From assembly GCF_900239495.1 (NCBI RefSeq), contig NZ_OENE01000019.1, positions 1 through 64,000 on the forward strand: a stretch of DNA of 64,000 nt, in the 5' to 3' direction. The notes under the pieces are model-generated. The model saw nothing but the letters and a program-made list of their open reading frames with translations. It was not told the origin of the DNA and ran no database searches. Shown in pieces: positions 53,415-61,107 of the stretch. Within the stretch, counting starts at the first letter, position 1; every line of letters begins with the position of its first letter. Made by a program: the position numbers and the translations under genes. This stretch comes from Tenacibaculum finnmarkense genomovar ulcerans. GTDB lineage: Bacteria > Bacteroidota > Bacteroidia > Flavobacteriales > Flavobacteriaceae.

Positions 53415-54614
53415 ATGAAAGTAGGCATGGAAAAAGGTTTCAAAAAAGGCAAGAGGATAGGAATGATTTTAGACAAAACATTTCCGCCTGATCCTAGAGT
53501 TGAAAACGAAGCAATTGAGTTACTAAAACAAGGATATCAAGTGTTTTTGTTTTGCTTAACTTACGGAAATCAAAAAAAAAATGAGCGTATAAGTGGCATT
53601 GAAGTAGTCAGATATTCATCGAATAAAATAGAATACAAATTATCGGCTTTAGCCTATACGATTCCGCTGTATTCTTATTTGATGAAAAATAAAATTGCTG
53701 ATTTTTTAGAGCTTTATAAAATCGATGTAATTCATGTACACGATATGGTTGTTGCTCAAGCTGTCTTTTTAGCGAATAAAAAGCAACTTCCTGTGGTTTT
53801 AGATTTGCACGAAAACCGTCCGCAGATAATGAAGTTTTATCCGCATTTAAAAAAGTTTCCTGCCAATGTTTTAATCTCCGTAAAAAAATGGCAACGTAAA
53901 GAATCTGAATTCATAAATAAAGCATCAAAACTGATTGTTGTAACCGAGGAAGCTAAAAAAGAAGTATTAACCAGAACTCAAATAAAAACTCAAAATATTG
54001 CCGTTGTTCCTAATACGGTTCGAAAATCTTTTTATCAGAATATTGAAACATCAGCTAAAAAAGATACAACTTTCAATTTATTATATATCGGTGATACAGG
54101 CGAAAGAAGAGGTTTAAAAACTGTTATAGAAAGTTTACCAGAATTACAAAAAAGTATTAAAAATATACGATTTGTAATTGTTGGAAAAGTAAGTTCAGAA
54201 CTTGAAAATAGTGTAAATAAGTTAGCCTTAAATAAAGTAGTTATTTTTGAAGGCTGGCAAAACGAAAGTACTTTTCAAAATTATATTGTTAATAGCGATG
54301 TTTGTTTATCGCCTTTGCATAGAAATATTCATCACGATACAACCTACGCAAATAAATTATTTCAATATATGAGTTTAGCCAAACCTTTGTTGGTTAGTAA
54401 TGCAACAGCTCAAGAAAATTTAGTAAAACATGTAAATTCTGGCTTGGTACATGAAGCCGAAAATGTAGCCGATTTTACAGCAAAAGTTTTAGAGCTACAT
54501 AATAATACTTCTTTAAGAGAAACGTTAGCAATTAACGGAAAAGAGTTTGTAAACAATCGTTTTACTTGGGATAAAACATCAGAAGAATTAATTAATTTAT
54601 ACGCTAATTTATAA
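53415..54614 (+). CDS. GT4-family glycosyltransferase
   Basis: A 399-residue enzyme with two Rossmann halves. DVIHVHDMVVAQAV is in the acceptor domain, and LLYIGDTGERRGLKTVIESL and KLFQYMSLAKPLLVSN (donor nucleotide site) are in the second. A polar N-terminal stretch of about 15 residues precedes RIGMILDKTFPPDPR; a start further in is possible. Sugar transferred unknown. Confidence 0.88.
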   Translation: MKVGMEKGFKKGKRIGMILDKTFPPDPRVENEAIELLKQGYQVFLFCLTYGNQKKNERISGIEVVRYSSNKIEYKLSALAYTIPLYSYLMKNKIADFLELYKIDVIHVHDMVVAQAVFLANKKQLPVVLDLHENRPQIMKFYPHLKKFPANVLISVKKWQRKESEFINKASKLIVVTEEAKKEVLTRTQIKTQNIAVVPNTVRKSFYQNIETSAKKDTTFNLLYIGDTGERRGLKTVIESLPELQKSIKNIRFVIVGKVSSELENSVNKLALNKVVIFEGWQNESTFQNYIVNSDVCLSPLHRNIHHDTTYANKLFQYMSLAKPLLVSNATAQENLVKHVNSGLVHEAENVADFTAKVLELHNNTSLRETLAINGKEFVNNRFTWDKTSEELINLYANL

Positions 54615-54615
54615 T

Positions 54616-55896
54616 TTGAAAGTACTAATTATTACTTATTATTGGATTCCTGCAGGAGGTTCGGGCGTACAACGTTGGTTGAAATTTGTAAAATATTTAC
54701 GAGATTTTAATATCGAACCCGTTGTATATACTGTGGATGATGCGAAATACCCAATTATGGACGTTTCTCTCGAAAATGATGTGCCAAAAAATATTGAAAT
54801 TATTAAAAAATCAATTTATGAACCAAATGATTTTTTAGCAATATTTAAAAAGAAGGAAACTAAAACAAGTGCGGGTTTTTTAAATCCGAATCCAACTTTT
54901 TTTGGAAAAATATTACAATATATTAGAGCAAATTATTTTATTCCTGATGCTCGTAAATTTTGGATTAAACCATCCGTAAAATATTTAGAAAAATATCTTA
55001 CAGAAAATAAAATTGATGCAATTATTACCACAGGACCTCCGCATAGTTTGCATTTAATCGGCTTGAAATTAAAGCAAAAATTAAACATAAAATGGATTGC
55101 TGATTTTCGTGACCCGTGGACGGATATTGATTATTTTCATCAGTTACCATTAACTAAAAAAGCCATTAAAAAACATCATCAATTAGAAAAAAAAGTTTTA
55201 GAAAATGCTGATGCAACGCTTGTAGTTGGAGAAACTATGAAAGAAAATTATAAAAAATTTTCAAAAAATATTCATGTGATTACTAACGGATATGATTCAT
55301 CAGAAAATGAAAAAAATAAGGTTGTTTTAGATGATAAATTCTCGATAACGCATATCGGTTTGATGAATTCTGATAGAAATCCGATTATTTTATGGAAAGC
55401 TTTGTCTGAATTATCCGAAGAAAATAACACTTTTAAAAATGATTTAGAGATAAAATTAATCGGAAAATTATCGGATGATGTAATTGCTGATTTAGAAAAA
55501 CATCAATTTAAAAATGTTGAAAAAATAAATTACGTTCCACACAAAGAAGTGCAAAAATATCAGCGTAATTCACAAGTTTTATTACTCGCTGTAAATAAAG
55601 TTCCTAGTGCTAAAGGAATTATAACAGGTAAAATTTTTGAATATTTACAAGCAAAACGCCCTATCTTAGCAATCGGTCCTGAAGATGGCGATTTAGCTGT
55701 GATTTTAAAAAATACAAATTCAGGAATTATTGTTGATTTTGATAATAAAGAAGCGATTAAAAAATCGGTTTTAAATTTGTATAAAAGCTACAAAGAAAAT
55801 AGGTTGCAAGTTTCATCAAAAAATATTGAACAATATCACCGAAAGGAGTTAACCAAACAATTATCAGTAATACTTAAACAAGTAGTAAATCCTTGA
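54616..55896 (+). CDS. GT4-like glycosyltransferase, TTG start
   Basis: A 426-residue enzyme with N-terminal VLIITYYWIPAGGSGVQRWLK and C-terminal GKIFEYLQAKRPILAIGPEDGDLA donor motif. It starts at TTG 54616, one base after the stop of the previous gene; no ATG fits the conserved N-terminus. Sugar unknown. Confidence 0.87.
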   Translation: MKVLIITYYWIPAGGSGVQRWLKFVKYLRDFNIEPVVYTVDDAKYPIMDVSLENDVPKNIEIIKKSIYEPNDFLAIFKKKETKTSAGFLNPNPTFFGKILQYIRANYFIPDARKFWIKPSVKYLEKYLTENKIDAIITTGPPHSLHLIGLKLKQKLNIKWIADFRDPWTDIDYFHQLPLTKKAIKKHHQLEKKVLENADATLVVGETMKENYKKFSKNIHVITNGYDSSENEKNKVVLDDKFSITHIGLMNSDRNPIILWKALSELSEENNTFKNDLEIKLIGKLSDDVIADLEKHQFKNVEKINYVPHKEVQKYQRNSQVLLLAVNKVPSAKGIITGKIFEYLQAKRPILAIGPEDGDLAVILKNTNSGIIVDFDNKEAIKKSVLNLYKSYKENRLQVSSKNIEQYHRKELTKQLSVILKQVVNP

Positions 55897-56978
55897 AAAA
55901 AATAGTAACCATATTAGGAGCCAGGCCTCAGTTTGTAAAAGGTGCGGTGTTAAGCAGAGTCATAAAAAATCATCAAGAAATTGAAGAAATAATTGTGCAT
56001 ACAGGGCAGCATTTTGATGCCAATATGAGTGCAGTTTTTTTTGATGAAATGCAAATTCCGAAGCCAAAATATAATTTAAACATCAATGGTTTAAATCACG
56101 GCGCAATGACAGGGCAAATGCTGGAGAAAATTGAAGAAATTTTAATCGCTGAAAAACCCGATGCAATTGTGGTTTATGGCGATACAAATTCTACGGTTGC
56201 AGGCGCTTTATCAGCAAAGAAATTACATATAAAAGTAGTGCATATCGAGGCGGGATTACGTTCGTATAATATGCAAATGCCCGAAGAAATAAATCGTATT
56301 ATAACTGATAGAATTGCCGATTTATTAAGTTGCCCAACACAAGTTGCTGTGGATAATTTAAAGAAAGAAGGTTTTGATAATTTAGCGATTAAAATTGAGC
56401 AACATGGCGATATTATGAAAGATGCTGTGGAGTTTTACGGCGCGTTTTCCCAAGAAAAATCAACCGTTATTGCCGATTTAAACTTGACAAAAAATGAGTT
56501 TGTATTAGCTACGATTCATCGTCAAGAAAATACGGACGATAAACAAAAATTGACCAATGTTTTTTTAGGATTAGAAGAAATCAATAAATCAAAAAAAGTG
56601 GTCATGCCGTTGCATCCTCGGACAAAAAAAATGTTGGATTTATATGGTTTAAAACCGAATATCACTTTTATAAATCCTGTTGGTTATTTTGATATGCTCG
56701 AACTTTTAAAAAATTGTGCCTTAGTGGTTACCGATAGTGGCGGACTTCAAAAAGAAGCATTTTTTAATAAAAAATATTGCATCATCGCTAGAGAAGAAAC
56801 CGAATGGACAGAGCTTGTAAGCAACGGATATGCTAAAATTACAGCAACAAATCCGCAGAAAATAATGACTGCTTATACCGAATTTTTAAAGGCAACAAAA
56901 AACTTTAAAGAGGCGTTATATGGTAATAATGTTGGCGAAAAAATATATCAATCAATCATCAAATTAATAAATCAATAA
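55893..56978 (+). CDS. wecB: UDP-N-acetylglucosamine 2-epimerase (non-hydrolysing)
   Basis: A 361-residue epimerase producing UDP-ManNAc. Motifs: ILGARPQFVKGAVLS, VHTGQHFD, VHIEAGLRS, MPEEINR and TDSGGLQKEAFF. The TTG start at 55893 overlaps the upstream TGA by three bases. It supplies UDP-ManNAc for a surface polysaccharide or O-antigen-like glycan. Confidence 0.95.
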   Translation: MKKIVTILGARPQFVKGAVLSRVIKNHQEIEEIIVHTGQHFDANMSAVFFDEMQIPKPKYNLNINGLNHGAMTGQMLEKIEEILIAEKPDAIVVYGDTNSTVAGALSAKKLHIKVVHIEAGLRSYNMQMPEEINRIITDRIADLLSCPTQVAVDNLKKEGFDNLAIKIEQHGDIMKDAVEFYGAFSQEKSTVIADLNLTKNEFVLATIHRQENTDDKQKLTNVFLGLEEINKSKKVVMPLHPRTKKMLDLYGLKPNITFINPVGYFDMLELLKNCALVVTDSGGLQKEAFFNKKYCIIAREETEWTELVSNGYAKITATNPQKIMTAYTEFLKATKNFKEALYGNNVGEKIYQSIIKLINQ

Positions 56979-56979
56979 A

Positions 56980-58488
56980 TTGGGAATCGTATTAAGGCAA
57001 TCAATTAAAAACACCATAATTATCTATTTAGGATTTTTAATTGGTGGGGTAAATACCATCGTTTTATATTCAAGATTTTTGAAAGCTGAATATTACGGTT
57101 TGGCAATGTATGTGTTTTCGGCATCTAATTTATTAATGCCTATTATGGCATTGGGAATTCAATTTACAATTATCAAATTTTTTGTAGCTTATAAAACAAA
57201 ACAAGAAAAAGATAGTTTTTTAAGTTCCGTACTCTTTTTACCTTTATTAATAGCGTTACCTATCGGTTTTTGTTGGGATATTTTTCATAATTTAATTATG
57301 GGGTATATCGCAAAAAGTAATGTTGAAGGTAATTTAATTATCGAAAATTATACGATTTACATTTATATTATTGCGGTGTGTTGTGCTTATTTCGAGGTTT
57401 TTTATTCGTGGGCAAAAGTACAAATGCAGTCTGTTTTTGGTAATATTTTAAAAGAACTTTACAACAGAGTTGCCATTATGCTGTTATTATTTGCTGTAAA
57501 TTTCGATTTTATAACCAAACAAGAATTTTTATATTATATGGCATTAGCCTATATAATACGAACTTTATTAATGTTGATTTATGCTTTTAAATTATACACT
57601 CCTAAATTAAGTTTTGGCTTACCTGCTAATTTTAAAGAAGTTTTACGATACACTTTTTACATTGTTTTAGCTGGTAGTGCAGGGGCTATTGTGTTGGATA
57701 TTGATAAAGTAATGATACCTGGTAAAGATGGTTTTGCAACAGCTGCATATTACGGAGTTGCTTTATTTATTGGTAGTTTTATTGAAGCGCCAAGCAGGGC
57801 GATGGGGCAAATTTTACAGCCATTAACCTCAAAATCTATCAATGAAAATAATGATAAAGAAACTAATAGTTTATATCATAAAAGCGCTATTAATTTATTA
57901 TTAGTTGGAGGTTTGTTTTTTATATTGGTGAACTGTAATGTTGATGAATTATTTAAAATAATGCCGAATAAAAACTATGCAGTAGGTGGCGGATTGGTTG
58001 TTTTATTAATTTCTGGAGCAAAATTATTTATGATGTCTTTAGGAAATAATGGTGCAATTATTCAAAATTCAAAATTTTATAGAATCACGATGCCTATTGG
58101 CGTTGGAATGGCATTTATGGTGTATTATTTGAATATATTTTTCTATAATGATGTCGGAATGGGAACAGAGGGTTTAGCTTTGGCAACTTTATTAACGGTT
58201 TTAATTTTTAATGCTTTTAAGCTTTGGTTTGTGCGTCATAAATTGAATATGTTTCCATATACCTTAAAAACCTTGCAAATGGTTTTTATAATTTTAGGAG
58301 TGTTTTTAGCCTTTTATTTCTGGAATTTTTCAGTGCCAGAATTCTCTGTAAAAAACTTTAGAATAGATCCGTTAATTAATATTATTTTAAAAAGTGTTAT
58401 AATTATTCCTGCGTATTTATTTATAGTGATTAAGTTTTCAATTTCCGATCAGATAAATAATTTAGTACGTAGATTTATTAAAATATAA
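56980..58488 (+). CDS. Oligosaccharide flippase (Wzx-like), TTG start
   Basis: A 502-residue protein with about 14 membrane helices of the polysaccharide-biosynthesis/MOP family. It starts with GIVLRQSIKNTIIIYLGF, a conserved N-terminus in Bacteroidota flippases. TTG at 56980 is one base past the wecB stop. It would flip lipid-linked glycan across the inner membrane. Confidence 0.88.
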   Translation: MGIVLRQSIKNTIIIYLGFLIGGVNTIVLYSRFLKAEYYGLAMYVFSASNLLMPIMALGIQFTIIKFFVAYKTKQEKDSFLSSVLFLPLLIALPIGFCWDIFHNLIMGYIAKSNVEGNLIIENYTIYIYIIAVCCAYFEVFYSWAKVQMQSVFGNILKELYNRVAIMLLLFAVNFDFITKQEFLYYMALAYIIRTLLMLIYAFKLYTPKLSFGLPANFKEVLRYTFYIVLAGSAGAIVLDIDKVMIPGKDGFATAAYYGVALFIGSFIEAPSRAMGQILQPLTSKSINENNDKETNSLYHKSAINLLLVGGLFFILVNCNVDELFKIMPNKNYAVGGGLVVLLISGAKLFMMSLGNNGAIIQNSKFYRITMPIGVGMAFMVYYLNIFFYNDVGMGTEGLALATLLTVLIFNAFKLWFVRHKLNMFPYTLKTLQMVFIILGVFLAFYFWNFSVPEFSVKNFRIDPLINIILKSVIIIPAYLFIVIKFSISDQINNLVRRFIKI

Positions 58489-58497
58489 TTTTTTTTG

Positions 58498-58582
58498 AAG
58501 CTATTTCCCGCTTTCCGCACTCGCTCTTTTTGTTTGAAAAAAACAAAAAGGAGCTCAAACAATTGCTTCAATCGGGGCTAGG
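58498..58582 (-). repeat. Dispersed hairpin repeat, family A, copy 4 (inverted)
   Basis: Reverse complement of the family: begins AAGCTATTTCCCGC and ends GGGGCTAGG. The inner stem is CTTTTTGTTT against AAACAAAAAG, differing from other copies on both arms. It lies between the converging flippase and 192-residue lipoprotein genes. Confidence 0.8.
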
Positions 58583-58639
58583 GGTTTTACGATACATAAT
58601 TGAAACCTCAAATCGTAGGGGCAGACCTATGTGTCTGCC

Positions 58640-59218
58640 TTATTTTTTAGGAAGTTTCAATCGAAATTCATTGTCATTAGGAATTGAATATTCAGTAGTT
58701 TGTTTTTTTATTTCATTATAATGCTTGCTTGTAATTTCAATCCAATAATCATCGCCTAAAAGTTTAAAAAAGTAGCGATTATCAATATATTTTTCAAAAA
58801 ACTCCTGTATTTCTAAATGATATTTATAGTTAATTGTATTATTTGTGCTGTCTAAATATTGGGTTTTTATACTTTTTTCTTTTAGAGAACGCAGGTAGAT
58901 ACTGTCTTTATAAAAGAGGATATTTTTAGGCTCGGCACTTGCGCCGTTCCAATTAATATTTTTTTTTCGGATAAAAAATGAATAGCTAAAAGAGTGGGAT
59001 GTTCCATAATTATGCTTTGTAAAAATACCGATGGAAGTTGTTTCTTTATTTGTTTTTTGAATGCTTAAAACGCTACCGTTAGCAAGCTGTTTTGTTGTTT
59101 TACCAATTGTTTTTTCGGTCTTATAATTACAAGAATTACATAAAATACTTAAAATAATAAGATAAAAATAAGTAATTAAGAACTGTTTTTTTTGCGCACT
59201 GATAATTTTGTAAGTCAT
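58640..59218 (-). CDS. Hypothetical lipoprotein (192 aa)
   Basis: A 192-residue exported protein. A hydrophobic segment (FLITYFYLIILSILC) ends at lipobox LCNSC. The mature part is polar with HSFSYSFFIRKKNINWNGAS and YLDSTNNTINYKYHLEIQ. The final residues EFRLKLPKK close it. I do not recognise the family. It is convergent with the flippase across repeat copy 4. Confidence 0.65.
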   Translation of the reverse strand: MTYKIISAQKKQFLITYFYLIILSILCNSCNYKTEKTIGKTTKQLANGSVLSIQKTNKETTSIGIFTKHNYGTSHSFSYSFFIRKKNINWNGASAEPKNILFYKDSIYLRSLKEKSIKTQYLDSTNNTINYKYHLEIQEFFEKYIDNRYFFKLLGDDYWIEITSKHYNEIKKQTTEYSIPNDNEFRLKLPKK

Positions 59219-59343
59219 TTATTTAGAGGGTAAAACTCTAACGAAATTACTGTTTTTTGTAAAATTAAAAGTAAAATATTATTTAATAAGTTTATTATTC
59301 AATTATTCTACATAAATTTGTTAATAACTTTAATTAAAATAAA

Positions 59344-59793
59344 ATGTATAACTGTTTTGATATAGCTAAAAAATTCGTATATCTTTCTCAGAAAGAAGGA
59401 GTTTCGATGTCTGCAATGAAATTATTGAAACTTACTTATATAGCTCATGGATATTACTTAGCTTTTTCGGGAAAGCCTCTTTTTTCTAATCGTATTGAGG
59501 CTTGGAAGTATGGGCCTGTTATTCCCGATTTATATCATATAATTAAAAGAGTTGATTTTTCGAGTAACGATTTTAATTATATAGAAATGTATTCTCAAAA
59601 TAATTTATCAAAAGATGATGATAAATTTATTGAAGCGGTTTGGAATGCATATAAAAAATTTGATGGAGGTCAATTATCATCAAAAACACACCAAGACGGA
59701 ACACCTTGGGATAAAACATATAATGGTCAGGCATTTACTAAAATAAATGATGGATTGATAAAGGAATATTATCAAAAGAAAATCAATGGATAA
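59344..59793 (+). CDS. Panacea (DUF4065) antitoxin-like protein
   Basis: A 149-residue protein of the DUF4065/SocA-like Panacea family. KLLKLTYIAHGYYLAFSGKPLF, RIEAWKYGPVIPDLY and DGTPWDKTYNGQ are diagnostic. Members act as antitoxins or phage-linked inhibitors of varied toxin partners. It overlaps a small membrane protein gene by 8 bp and forms a two-gene unit. Confidence 0.9.
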   Translation: MYNCFDIAKKFVYLSQKEGVSMSAMKLLKLTYIAHGYYLAFSGKPLFSNRIEAWKYGPVIPDLYHIIKRVDFSSNDFNYIEMYSQNNLSKDDDKFIEAVWNAYKKFDGGQLSSKTHQDGTPWDKTYNGQAFTKINDGLIKEYYQKKING

Positions 59794-60196
59794 TATAGGA
59801 GAAAAAGCAACTGATTTTTTCGGTAAAAAGCCAATTGAAAATATTGATGCAAATGCAGATTCAAAATCAAGCAAGGAAGGTGTATTTCTATTTGAATTTA
59901 CAGGGAAATTTGAAAGTTTTCAAGAATATATTCAACATGAAGAATTTGTTGTAAAGAAACTTGATAAACAATCAGAAAGGACTTTAAGGGAAAAAAACGC
60001 AAAATTAGCATTTAGATTTTCTTCAATTTGGGCAATATTTATAGGGCTTATAATTCTTTTAAAAGGTTTTGGTCTTTTGGGATTTAAACTTTCAGAAACA
60101 GCATTTTTATTTATTATAGGTGCTTTAACCACTTCGATTTTTACTTTTTATTTATTAGTTTTAAAATTTCTTTTTGATAAAGCTATTTCAAAATAA
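59786..60196 (+). CDS. Two-helix membrane protein, candidate toxin of the Panacea pair
   Basis: A 136-residue protein. Residues about 76-94 (FRFSSIWAIFIGLIILLKG) and 105-129 are membrane helices; the N-terminal 70 residues are polar, with a helical KKLDKQSERTLREKNAKLA. It starts 8 bp inside the DUF4065 gene, so translation is coupled. Panacea antitoxins have been paired with membrane-helix toxins. Toxicity here is inference. It ends in the terminator 60217-60244. Confidence 0.7.
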   Translation: MDNIGEKATDFFGKKPIENIDANADSKSSKEGVFLFEFTGKFESFQEYIQHEEFVVKKLDKQSERTLREKNAKLAFRFSSIWAIFIGLIILLKGFGLLGFKLSETAFLFIIGALTTSIFTFYLLVLKFLFDKAISK

Positions 60197-60216
60197 ACTA
60201 GCAAATTTTTCATAAA

Positions 60217-60244
60217 AAACCTCTTTGTGTATGCAAAGAGGTTT
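60217..60244. terminator. Bidirectional terminator, inverted twin of 61053-61080
   Basis: AAACCTCTTTG and CAAAGAGGTTT pair around a 6-nt loop, with flanking A/T tracts. Its exact reverse complement, including the loop, follows htpG. Confidence 0.88.
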
Positions 60245-60274
60245 AGAAAAAAATAGGGTTATTTAATTGAAAAT

Positions 60275-61018
60275 TTACTCTATTACAACTTCTTTGTTTA
60301 GTAATAATTTTTCAATAACAGGTTTCATTTCTTCAAAACTAGTGTCCGATTTTACATCAGAATGATAACGTATTTTTATCATTGCTTTATCAAAAGAAGA
60401 TAATGTTTTAGCCGTTGGTACGCCGCACATAACAGAAGAAGAGCAATATTTTTGGCTACTATGTCCTAAACCTAAAACGTGTCCTAATTCGTGAAATAAT
60501 AGCGAGGTATTACTACCTGTTTCTACCCAAATTCTACCTTCATTAATAATTCTTTCACCAGCATAAGAACTCGAAGACCATGAGGTAGTTCCGTAACCAA
60601 TAGCACCGCCTGTATAACTATAAATATCTGACCAAAAAGAAGCTAATTCATCTTTAGTAGAATTATATAAATGTACATTCGATTCTTTGGCACTTTTTAC
60701 CAAGCTAATTTTTGTTCCATCAGAAAATAATGGATTATAAGTGTTTAAAACTTCTTTTACGATCTTTTTATATTCAGATGTAATGTTTCCATCTAAAAAG
60801 ATTGAAATTTCTTTTGTCCATTTTAAATCATCAACAATAGCTTCATATTCTAATAAGAAATCTTGCTGTTCTGCGCTAAGATTTTTACTAGGGGTTTGTG
60901 TCTGTGTTTGAGTCTGGGTTTGCGTTTCAGTTTCGTTAAGTTCTGCAATAGTATCATTGTCTTTACTACATGATAAACTAACTAAACTGATTGTTAAAAG
61001 TAACAGTAATTTTTTCAT
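60275..61018 (-). CDS. Matrixin-like zinc metalloprotease lipoprotein
   Basis: A 247-residue lipoprotein with C17 in the lipobox SLSC. The zinc motif HELGHVLGLGH gives H176, H180 and H186, with E177 as base; a Met-turn SSSVMCG follows. Residues 32-42 are a TQ repeat (TQTQTQTQTQT). The start at 61018 is set by the signal peptide; the longer reading to 61072 crosses the htpG terminator. It likely digests proteins at the surface or in the periplasm. Confidence 0.9.
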   Translation of the reverse strand: MKKLLLLLTISLVSLSCSKDNDTIAELNETETQTQTQTQTQTPSKNLSAEQQDFLLEYEAIVDDLKWTKEISIFLDGNITSEYKKIVKEVLNTYNPLFSDGTKISLVKSAKESNVHLYNSTKDELASFWSDIYSYTGGAIGYGTTSWSSSSYAGERIINEGRIWVETGSNTSLLFHELGHVLGLGHSSQKYCSSSVMCGVPTAKTLSSFDKAMIKIRYHSDVKSDTSFEEMKPVIEKLLLNKEVVIE

Positions 61019-61052
61019 AATTGGGGGATATTTGTATTGATTAAGGATGTAA

Positions 61053-61084
61053 AAACCTCTTTGCATACACAAAGAGGTTTTTTT
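61053..61084 (-). terminator. Terminator of htpG
   Basis: AAACCTCTTTG and CAAAGAGGTTT arms with a loop CATACA, the reverse complement of the loop at 60228-60233. It lies 24 bp past the htpG stop. Confidence 0.88.
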
Positions 61085-61107
61085 AGTATTAAAAGCAACG
61101 GTGTTGC

